Assembly: GCA_012838875.1 (NCBI GenBank)
Contig: DUOL01000049.1
Span: forward strand, 1 to 13,296
Source: Bacteroidales bacterium
GTDB taxonomy: Bacteria; Bacteroidota; Bacteroidia; Bacteroidales; WCHB1-69
DNA: 13,296 nucleotides
Direction of reading: 5' to 3'
Positions 7,624 to 13,296 of this stretch are shown here, one piece after another. Numbering within the stretch: the first letter of the stretch is position 1; every line of letters begins with the position of its first letter. The notes beneath the pieces are model-generated. The model made no database searches, was not told where the DNA came from, and saw only the letters and a list, made by a program, of their open reading frames with translations. Made by a program: the position numbers and the translations under genes.

Positions 7624-8637
7624 ATGAATAACAATATGCTTCCAACAATATCAATTATTTGTCCGGTATATAATGAAGAGAAATACATTGTAAATTGTAT
7701 TGAATCTATTATTTCATGCGACTACCCGACCGCATTAATGGAAATACTATTCGTAGACGGAATGAGCAGGGACTCAACTCGAAAAATCATACTAAAATAT
7801 ATTGAAAAACACCCTTTTATACAACTAATTGATAATCAAAACAAAACAGTCCCGTTTGCATTAAATAAAGGAATCGCCGTTGCTAAAGGAGAAATAATAA
7901 TTAGAATTGACGCACACGCCTCCTACCCTTCCGATTATTTTTCCATTTTAGTGAAAAATCTTCTAAAATTAAATGCCGACAATGTCGGAGCTGTTTGTAA
8001 AACAGAGGTTTTGAATAAAAATAAAAAAACTCTGGCTATTAAAAACGTACTGTCTCATCCTTTAGGTGTAGGAAATTCTTATTTCAGAACAGGAATTAGT
8101 AAAACTATGGAGGTTGATACCGTGCCTTTCGGTTGTTGGGAAAAGGAGATTTTTGAAAAATACGGCACTTTCAATACTAAACTAACACGAAACCAAGATA
8201 TTGAATTTAATAAACGAATAAAAAAAGGAGGAGGAAAGATATTTTTAATTCCCGATACCTATTCTGTTTATTATGCCCGAGAAAATTGGAAAGATTTGTT
8301 TAACAATAATTATCAAAACGGCAAATGGAATATTTTGACGGTCTATTATACTTCTCAATTTTCCTCCCTCTCAATTCGACATTTTATTCCTTTATGTTTT
8401 ATTTTGTCTTTATTAATTCCCTTGATATTGTCGTTTATTAATTTGAATTTCATCTATTTAACGGTTTTAAGTTTAGTTGCTTATTTATTACTCATTGCGT
8501 TTGGTTCTATAAAAATTGCTTTCAAAAAACAGCTACACTTTTTATCTTTAGTCTACACTTTTATGGTAATTCATTTTTCGTATGGGCTGGGCTCTTTGAT
8601 TGGACTGCTACAAATCCCTTTCTTAAAAAAACAGTAA
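7624..8637 (+). CDS. GT2-family glycosyltransferase, ExoA-like, with C-terminal membrane helices
   Basis: An inverting GT-A glycosyltransferase of 337 residues. Seen in order: ISIICPVYNEEKYI (9-22), ILFVDGMSRDST (41-52) for nucleotide binding, RIDAHASYP (94-102) in place of the metal-binding DxD region, the GVGNSYFRTG loop (148-157), and LTRNQDIEFNKRI (187-199) with the probable catalytic base Asp192. These resemble the succinoglycan ExoA group. Residues 253-293 and 305-332 are strongly hydrophobic (about three membrane helices), which tethers the enzyme to the inner membrane. The ATG at 7624 is chosen because the N-terminal strand begins at residue 8; an ATG at 7636 is also possible. It is 7 nt from the next gene. 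Linkage and donor are unknown. Confidence 0.88.
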   Translation: MNNNMLPTISIICPVYNEEKYIVNCIESIISCDYPTALMEILFVDGMSRDSTRKIILKYIEKHPFIQLIDNQNKTVPFALNKGIAVAKGEIIIRIDAHASYPSDYFSILVKNLLKLNADNVGAVCKTEVLNKNKKTLAIKNVLSHPLGVGNSYFRTGISKTMEVDTVPFGCWEKEIFEKYGTFNTKLTRNQDIEFNKRIKKGGGKIFLIPDTYSVYYARENWKDLFNNNYQNGKWNILTVYYTSQFSSLSIRHFIPLCFILSLLIPLILSFINLNFIYLTVLSLVAYLLLIAFGSIKIAFKKQLHFLSLVYTFMVIHFSYGLGSLIGLLQIPFLKKQ

Positions 8638-8644
8638 CGAGGAA

Positions 8645-9469
8645 ATGGAAAAAGAGAGTAATTCACAGATGGACTTTCATTTATATAAAGGCACGTGGGT
8701 TAACACAAAAGCGCCCCATCTTTATAATAAATTATCCGATGCGGAATGTAAAGCATTATTAAAACGTGGAGGATTTATTGTCCGTAATACCTATCATTTC
8801 GATTTGCCTCGAGAAAGCTCTTTTTGGTTTGTTATTAAAGATTCCTTCGGTGGAATGGACGAATTATCGTCGAAAACAAGAAATCAAATTAGAAGAGCTT
8901 TTAATACCCTTGATATCAAAATTATAAATAAAGATTTAATGCTTAAAGAAGGATATAAGGTTTATCTATCGGCATTTGAAAAATACAGCGTAAAATCACA
9001 AATTATGTCCCGCGAAAATTATGAAAAAATGATTGAAAACACGCCTGATAATTATGATTTTTGGGCTTGTATTGATAAAAATAACGGACATTTGATTGCT
9101 TATTCCATGAATATAATAAAAGATAACACTTGCCATTATTTAAGCATGAAAGCGATTCCTGAATATCTTAGAGGCTATTACCCTTTTTATGGATTATTAT
9201 ATGCTATGAATCAACATTATTTGGAAGAAAAAAAAGTTCATTATGTGAGTGACGGGGCTCGCTCCATAACGGAACACTCAAACATACAGCCCTTCTTAAT
9301 CGAAAAGTTTAAATTTAGAAAAGCTTATTGTTGTTTACAATTAAAATACAAATGGTGGTTGCATTTCATCGTTATGATATTGTTCCCTTTCCGCTCTCTC
9401 ATTCCTTTTTCATCGGTTAAAGCAGTTTTAAATATGCATGATATGTATAAAAAATGTAATTGTATCTAA
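8645..9469 (+). CDS. FemAB/GNAT-like acyltransferase of the glycan cluster
   Basis: 274 residues resembling the GNAT/FemAB-like transferases often found in polysaccharide loci. LSSKTRNQIRRAF (74-86) is the typical K-x-R-x-x-IRRA segment. ACIDKNNGHLIAYSM (141-155), YLSMKAIPEYLRGYYPFYGLLY (165-186) read as strand-helix parts of the fold, and YVSDGARSITEHSNIQPFLIEKF (200-222) is a characteristic conserved stretch near the end. The tail is hydrophobic (WWLHFIVMILFPFRSLIPF, 237-255), suggesting membrane association. It probably adds an acetyl or other acyl (possibly aminoacyl) group to an amino sugar; donor and acceptor cannot be read. It starts 7 nt after the GT2 stop, with GAGG just upstream but too close to act as a normal ribosome site. 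Confidence 0.6.
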   Translation: MEKESNSQMDFHLYKGTWVNTKAPHLYNKLSDAECKALLKRGGFIVRNTYHFDLPRESSFWFVIKDSFGGMDELSSKTRNQIRRAFNTLDIKIINKDLMLKEGYKVYLSAFEKYSVKSQIMSRENYEKMIENTPDNYDFWACIDKNNGHLIAYSMNIIKDNTCHYLSMKAIPEYLRGYYPFYGLLYAMNQHYLEEKKVHYVSDGARSITEHSNIQPFLIEKFKFRKAYCCLQLKYKWWLHFIVMILFPFRSLIPFSSVKAVLNMHDMYKKCNCI

Positions 9470-9484
9470 ATTTTGTCGTTACTT

Positions 9485-10084
9485 ATGGGTATGTTTATTA
9501 AATATATTTTCGACCGTGTGGTTTCTTTTGTAGGATTAATCATTTTAAGCCCTCTTATTTTGATAATCGCCCTGTTGATTAAAGTCGAATCACCTAAATC
9601 TCCGGTTATTTTCAAACAAAAACGAATAGGCTATCAAGGTAAAGAGTTTATGATGTATAAATTCCGTACTATGGTCGATAATCACGGAGGTTCCTCGATT
9701 TCAGTGAAAGGGGAATCGCGAATAACAGCCTTAGGAGCTAAATTAAGACGTTTTAAATTAGACGAACTCCCCGAACTATGGAATGTGTTAATCGGCGATA
9801 TGAGTTTCGTGGGACCACGTCCCGACGTACCGGGCTATGCCGATAAGTTGACAGGTGAAGATAGAAAAATTCTATTACTTCGTCCGGGAATAACAGGTCC
9901 GGCAAGTTTAAAATATCAAAACGAGGAGGAGTTGCTTGCAAAACAAGATAACCCTCAAAAGTATAATGATGAAGTAATTTATCCCGATAAAGTGAAAATA
10001 AATCTTCACTACTACTACAATAGAACCTTTATTTTGGACTTAAAAATTATTCTATACACATTGTTAAGAAAAGAATTAAAATAA
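9485..10084 (+). CDS. PglC-like phosphoglycosyl transferase (bacterial sugar transferase)
   Basis: Transfers a sugar-1-phosphate from a UDP-sugar to undecaprenyl phosphate, the first membrane step of glycan assembly. At about 200 residues it is the small monotopic type, without the extra helices and domain of WcaJ/WbaP. Counting from the ATG at 9485: a reentrant hydrophobic helix broken by a Ser-Pro (VVSFVGLIILSPLILIIALL, residues 12-31), FKQKRIGYQGKEF (43-55), the catalytic Asp-Glu pair at 93-94 in LDELPELWNVL, then GDMSFVGPRP (104-113) and RPGITGPASL (133-142). The frame is open from an upstream TTG at 9473, but the Met at 9485 or 9491 puts the usual short basic stretch before the helix, so I prefer 9485. 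It lies 15 nt after the acyltransferase gene and 3 nt before the aminotransferase gene. Confidence 0.9.
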   Translation: MGMFIKYIFDRVVSFVGLIILSPLILIIALLIKVESPKSPVIFKQKRIGYQGKEFMMYKFRTMVDNHGGSSISVKGESRITALGAKLRRFKLDELPELWNVLIGDMSFVGPRPDVPGYADKLTGEDRKILLLRPGITGPASLKYQNEEELLAKQDNPQKYNDEVIYPDKVKINLHYYYNRTFILDLKIILYTLLRKELK

Positions 10085-10087
10085 CTT

Positions 10088-11230
10088 ATGGAAAAGAGAA
10101 TACACTTATCGTTGGCTCACATGGGAGGCGAAGAGCAACGATTTATTCAAGAAGCCTTTGATACCAATTGGATTGCTCCCTTAGGTCCCAATGTAGACGC
10201 TTTTGAAATAATGCTTCAGAACTATGTTAGCAATAAAAATGAACCTTTGTATGTGGCAGCGCTCTCTTCCGGTACCGCCGCTATACATTTAGGATTAATC
10301 TTGTTGGGGGTTCAAAGTGGAGATGAAGTTATTTGTCAATCTTTTACCTTTTCGGCAACTGCCAATCCTATTGTTTATCAAGGTGCTACGCCCATTTTTA
10401 TTGATAGTGAAAAAGATACGTGGAATATGTCTCCCCATTTACTTGAGAAAGCGATTATTGAAAGAAAAAAAATTACCGGGAAATATCCCAAAGCTATTAT
10501 TCCCGTGCATTTATACGGAATGCCCGCAAATATGAGTGATATTTTGTCCATCGCTAAAGCCTATCAAATTCCTGTTATGGAAGACGCTGCCGAAGCGCTG
10601 GGTAGTAAATATAAAAATAATAAATGCGGTAGCTTTGGTCAATTGGGGGTATTAAGTTTCAACGGCAATAAAATTATTACAACTTCAGGCGGCGGTGCTT
10701 TGATTTGTAAAAGTAAAGAGATGGCTCAAAAAGCTAAATTTTATGCTACTCAAGCACGCGAGGATAAACCATATTATCACCACGAGAAAATAGGATATAA
10801 TTACCGACTGAGCAATATTTGTGCCGGGATTGGCTGCGGACAAATGCTGGTGCTCAATAAACATATACAACGCAGGCAACAAATACACGAGTTGTACACT
10901 AATCTATTGAAAGAGATTGATGGAATCTATGTTATGCAGAATCCTTCGCCTGATTATGCGTCTAATTTTTGGCTTACTTGCATATTAATTGATAAAAATA
11001 AAATCGCCGTTAGCAATGCCGACATTCGTATCTATCTCGAACAAAAGAATATAGAGTCTCGCCACCTGTGGAAACCTATGCACATGCAACCGATTTTCCA
11101 AAAACACCCCTTTTATGGAGACGGAACTTCGGAAACCATTTTCAATCAAGGGTTATGTTTGCCGTCTGGGTCTTCATTGACAGACGATGATATAAATCGT
11201 GTGGTCAAGGAAATTCGTTCTATTATCTAA
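10088..11230 (+). CDS. DegT/DnrJ/EryC1/StrS-family sugar aminotransferase
   Basis: A PLP-dependent transaminase that puts an amino group on a keto-sugar nucleotide, usually from glutamate. The 380 residues are normal for the family. The start HLSLAHMGGEEQRFIQEAF (6-24) and NWIAPLGPNVDAFE (27-40) resemble PglE-type UDP-4-keto-6-deoxy-HexNAc aminotransferases. SSGTAAIHL (60-68) binds the cofactor phosphate, Asp166 in EDAAEALGS (165-173) pairs with the pyridine ring, and Lys195 in SFNGNKIITTSGGGA (190-204) is the Schiff-base lysine. With the PglC-like gene 3 nt upstream, a bacillosamine-like or other amino sugar as the first residue is a reasonable inference, but no 4,6-dehydratase or PglD-type acetyltransferase is in the window. 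Last gene of the cluster. Confidence 0.92.
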   Translation: MEKRIHLSLAHMGGEEQRFIQEAFDTNWIAPLGPNVDAFEIMLQNYVSNKNEPLYVAALSSGTAAIHLGLILLGVQSGDEVICQSFTFSATANPIVYQGATPIFIDSEKDTWNMSPHLLEKAIIERKKITGKYPKAIIPVHLYGMPANMSDILSIAKAYQIPVMEDAAEALGSKYKNNKCGSFGQLGVLSFNGNKIITTSGGGALICKSKEMAQKAKFYATQAREDKPYYHHEKIGYNYRLSNICAGIGCGQMLVLNKHIQRRQQIHELYTNLLKEIDGIYVMQNPSPDYASNFWLTCILIDKNKIAVSNADIRIYLEQKNIESRHLWKPMHMQPIFQKHPFYGDGTSETIFNQGLCLPSGSSLTDDDINRVVKEIRSII

Positions 11231-11259
11231 TCTTATCTATTATTAAATCCCTGATATAC

Positions 11260-11318
11260 TGATTATTATCACATTTCTTACTATTTTTTCTCACTAAATA
11301 ATAATCATATTTTTCTTT
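11260..11318 (+). terminator. Weak AT-rich hairpin, possible end of the glycan transcript
   Basis: TGATTATTAT (11260-11269) pairs perfectly with ATAATAATCA (11298-11307) across a 28-nt loop and is followed by TATTTTTCTTTT. All pairs but two are A-T and the loop is long, so it is a weak candidate. The strong GC-rich palindrome that begins at 11320 may do the job instead. Confidence 0.3.
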
Positions 11319-11319
11319 T

Positions 11320-11495
11320 GGGCGTGCCCCCTCGCTACGCTCGGGGTCGGTCTTCGGTTCCAAGTCCGCAGCCGTTAGCCGTGGGGTCGCAAAGCGGCAA
11401 AAAGAGCTTACAAGCTCGCTTTTTTGCCGCTGCGTCCCCAGCGGCTTACGGCTTTGCGGGCTTTCCACCTGCGCCCTCACGCAGCCAAAGCGGAA
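11320..11495 (-). repeat. GC-rich dispersed palindromic repeat, complete copy
   Basis: A GC-rich block of about 176 bp fills most of the 294-bp gap between the convergent aminotransferase and prfB genes. Its reverse complement lines up with the block at 13158-13296 over about 138 nt (roughly 85% identical by eye), and its outer part with 4850-4922. The core 11366-11459 is a long imperfect palindrome: CCGC, AGCCGT, AGCCG, TGGGG, CGC, AGCGGCAAAAA and GAGCTT of the left arm (11366-11409) all find partners in the right arm (11412-11459), about 40 pairs with small bulges. It sits downstream of two converging transcripts and could block both. The open frames across it have no family resemblance. 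Confidence 0.85.
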
Positions 11496-11524
11496 TGTAC
11501 ACATCAAAAACTGAACAAATTTAC

Positions 11525-12608
11525 TTACACGTTGGCACTCATTAAATAGGCTTTAATAAAATCGTCCAACTCGCCTTCCATCACCCCGTCAACATCGGAA
11601 GTTTCATGATTCGTTCGATGGTCTTTAACCAATTTGTAAGGATACATCACATAACTTCTAATTTGCGAGCCCCACTCAATACGTTTTTTACTGCTCTCAA
11701 TTTCAGTAATCTTTTTTCTTTTTTTCTCAATCTCAATTTGATAAAGCTGTGATTTGAGCATTTGCATTGCTTTTTCTCTATTTTGCAACTGCGAGCGGGT
11801 TTCTTGGCACTCCACAATAATCCCTGAAGGCTGGTGGTGCAGTCGAACCGCCGTTTCCACTTTATTCACATTTTGCCCTCCCGGACCGCTGGAACGATAT
11901 GAGTCCCACGAAATGTCAGCAGGATTTATATCTATTGTAATATCTTCATTAATAATAGGATAGGTAAAAACTGAGGCGAAAGAGGTATGACGTCTATTAG
12001 CAGAATCGAAAGGAGATAATCGCACTAAACGGTGTACTCCGTTCTCACTTTTTAAATAGCCGTAGCCATAAGCTCCTTCCAACTCAATAGTTGCCGATTT
12101 TATTCCCGCCACATCGCCTTCTTGTCTATCCAAAAGTTTAACTTTATATCTGTTTTTCTCCCCCCAACGTATGTACATACGCAATAACATTTCCGCCCAA
12201 TCACAACTTTCCGTCCCACCGGCGCCGGAATTGATGGTCAGCACGACACTTAACGCATCTTCTTCATTGCGCATCATATTTTGAAATTCCAACTTCTCAA
12301 CCACTTTCAGTACTTTCCTATAATACTCTTCCACCTCTTGTTCACTTCCCTCATCTTCTTCCAAAAATTCATACAATACGGTCAACTCGTCATACATTGT
12401 TACTGCCCGTTCATAGTCCCCGACCCACGACTTAAGGAAGCTAATCTCTTTGAGCAATTTTTCGGCTTTTTTGGGGTCATTCCAAAAATCGGGCTCGTGA
12501 GTTACTGCCTCTTTTTGTTTTATTTCCGCTTTCTTATTATCAATGTCAAAGAAACCTCCTTAACTCACTGAGTCTCTTTGCAATATCTTTAATTTGGTCA
12601 TCTAACAT
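11525..12608 (-). CDS. prfB: Peptide chain release factor 2, expressed by programmed +1 frameshift
   Basis: Recognises UGA and UAA in the ribosomal A site and triggers peptide release. The gene has two frames: ATG at 12608-12606, 20 codons (MLDDQIKDIAKRLSELRRFL), an in-frame TGA at 12548-12546, then the main frame entered by skipping base 12548 (GAC at 12547-12545) and running to TAA at 11527-11525. The joined product is 360 residues, normal for RF2. In it, the codon-reading tripeptide SPF is at about 198-200 (VRLSPFDSANRRH) and the catalytic GGQ at about 243-245 (SSGPGGQNVNK). Without the first 20 codons and the following 30 (DIDNKKAEIKQKEAV...), the N-terminal domain would be truncated. It starts 2 nt after the recX stop, so the two form an operon. 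The level of RF2 itself sets the frameshift rate. Confidence 0.97.
12545..12560 (-). promoter_or_regulatory. prfB programmed +1 frameshift site
   Basis: Read on the minus strand: AGG AGG TTT CTT TGA C. A perfect Shine-Dalgarno-like AGGAGG (12560-12555), one spacer codon, the slippery CTT (12551-12549), the weak stop TGA (12548-12546) and a following C. This is the same arrangement and spacing as the classical E. coli site (AGG GGG TAT CTT TGA C). When RF2 is scarce the ribosome slips from CTT to TTT and reads GAC; when RF2 is plentiful it ends a 20-residue peptide. Confidence 0.96.
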
Positions 12609-12610
12609 AG

Positions 12611-13060
12611 CTATTTTTTTAATTCTTGTAATTTTTCTATAATAAGCTCATTTTCGAAACCTTTGCTCAGCAAATGAGAATACAATTTATGAAAATCTTT
12701 CTCGCTATCTCCGTTCAATCTAAGCCATTTTTGGGCACACTCATCTAATTTCTCAAAATAGATTTCACTATCTACATTTTCAAGTGCTTTACGAATCATC
12801 TTTTCTGCAATTTCCTTTTGTCGCAAATGTTCTGCAATTTTCACCTTTCCCCAACTTTTTTGGTTCAATTTTCCTCTAACAAATTGTTCTACGAAGCGTT
12901 CTTCATTCAGAAAATCTTCCTTTTTCAAATTCTCAATAATCTCGTTTATCACATTATCAGGCAGTTGGAGAGTCCATAATTTCTTTTTAACATCAAACGG
13001 GGCACGCTCTTGATAGGCGCAAAACTTTCGCATTTTATTAAGTAATTCTTTTGTTTCCAT
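12611..13060 (-). CDS. recX: RecX-family regulatory protein
   Basis: RecX proteins bind RecA filaments and modulate recombination and the SOS response. The 149 residues, almost all helical, show three RecX-type three-helix repeats: MRKFCAYQERAPFDVKKKL (10-28), LPDNVINEIIENLKKEDFLNEERFVEQFVRGK (33-64) with SWGKVKIAEHLRQKEI (69-84), and FHKLYSHLLSKGFENELIIEKL (123-144). DFLNEERFVEQFV and WGKVKIAEHL are the most family-typical stretches. The ATG at 13060 is followed without ambiguity by the conserved start, and the stop TAG (12613-12611) lies 2 nt before prfB, so the two are co-transcribed. It is not adjacent to recA here. Confidence 0.88.
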   Translation of the reverse strand: METKELLNKMRKFCAYQERAPFDVKKKLWTLQLPDNVINEIIENLKKEDFLNEERFVEQFVRGKLNQKSWGKVKIAEHLRQKEIAEKMIRKALENVDSEIYFEKLDECAQKWLRLNGDSEKDFHKLYSHLLSKGFENELIIEKLQELKK

Positions 13061-13077
13061 TTTCTGTTTGCAAAGTG

Positions 13078-13085
13078 CAAAGTTA
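13078..13085 (-). promoter_or_regulatory. Putative -7 box for recX-prfB
   Basis: On the minus strand TAACTTTG followed by CA matches the TAnnTTTG consensus of Bacteroidota promoters. It lies 17 nt upstream of the recX ATG and would give a very short leader. The sequence further upstream is AT-rich, but no TTTG is seen at the usual -33 distance. Confidence 0.45.
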
Positions 13086-13157
13086 CACGTTTTTTTTATT
13101 TTGCTTTATTATTGTTCCACAAAAATTAACCGGTTTTGGCAAGTTAACGTCTCAACT

Positions 13158-13296
13158 TTCCGCTTGGGTTGCGTGAGGCGCTTAGGTGGAAAGCCCGCAA
13201 GGGCGGAAGCCGCTGGGGACGCGGCGGCAAAAAAGCGACTTTAGAAGCTCTTTTTGCCGCCTTGCGACCCCACGGCTTGTGCCCGCGGACTTGGAA
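13158..13296 (+). repeat. GC-rich dispersed palindromic repeat, inverted copy, cut by the window end
   Basis: Matches the reverse complement of 11358-11495 nearly end to end (shared blocks include TTCCGCTT, GGTGGAAAGCCCGCAA, AAGCCGCTGGGGACGC, GCGGCAAAAAAGCGA, AGCTCTTTTTGCCGC, GCGGACTTGGAA). The palindromic core, 13195-13288, is complete. The distal part equivalent to 4883-4922 must lie beyond the window. The repeat starts 97 nt upstream of the recX ATG. Confidence 0.85.

Noticed and set aside
7401..7631. 76-codon frame covering the GT4-GT2 gap
   Set aside because: Most of it overlaps the GT4 gene in another frame, and it runs into the GT2 start; no domain.
9473..9484. TTG start for the PglC-like gene
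   Set aside because: It would add MSLL before a good ATG (9485); family members usually start just before the basic residues and the membrane helix.
11223..11507. 94-codon open frame on the minus strand across the GC-rich repeat
   Set aside because: It is open only because the repeat is GC-rich. The translation (with DPERSEG) is low-complexity repeat sequence without a family resemblance, and it overlaps the palindrome.
11318..11545. 75-codon open frame on the plus strand across the same repeat
   Set aside because: Antisense shadow of the palindrome that runs into the end of prfB; no recognisable domain.
12281..12571. 96-codon plus-strand frame
   Set aside because: Lies opposite the verified prfB coding sequence, including the frameshift site, and its hydrophobic Phe-rich translation is what antisense of a Lys/Glu-rich gene gives.

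Overview
The window looks like a piece of a low-GC Bacteroidota chromosome, most likely order Bacteroidales or a close relative. The evidence is a SprB-repeat adhesin with a type IX secretion (T9SS) C-terminal sorting domain, start codons without Shine-Dalgarno sequences, TAnnTTTG-type -7 boxes, and NadK and RecX proteins of Bacteroidota character.

Layout: (1) 1-2935 is the 3' part of a very large, modular, T9SS-secreted surface protein, closed by a strong intrinsic terminator. (2) 2998-4844 holds two housekeeping-type genes, nadK and a BASS-family transporter. (3) 5087-11230 is a six-gene, same-strand surface polysaccharide or glycan cluster: TviB/WbpO-like nucleotide sugar dehydrogenase, GT4 glycosyltransferase, ExoA-like GT2 glycosyltransferase, FemAB/GNAT-like acyltransferase, PglC-like phosphoglycosyl transferase and DegT-family sugar aminotransferase. 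Together they could make an aminated and/or uronic-acid sugar, load the first sugar phosphate onto undecaprenyl phosphate, extend it and decorate it. No flippase, polymerase or 4,6-dehydratase is present, so the pathway must use genes elsewhere. (4) 11525-13060, on the minus strand, is a recX-prfB operon. prfB carries the classical programmed +1 frameshift, so the full RF2 starts at 12608.

The least expected element is a GC-rich dispersed intergenic repeat in an otherwise AT-rich sequence. One copy (11320-11495, minus) and one copy (13158 to the window end, plus) flank recX-prfB in inverted orientation. A half copy lies at 4850-4922. The two long copies fold into an approximately 95-nt, almost fully paired imperfect palindrome. 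By eye, at least three stem pairs differ between the copies by changes on both sides that keep pairing. That suggests the structure itself is maintained.

No gap between genes exceeds about 300 bases. The three larger gaps (4845-5086, 11231-11524, 13061-13296) are largely occupied by the repeat and putative promoter or terminator signals. I found no tRNA, rRNA, CRISPR array, transposase or phage gene.
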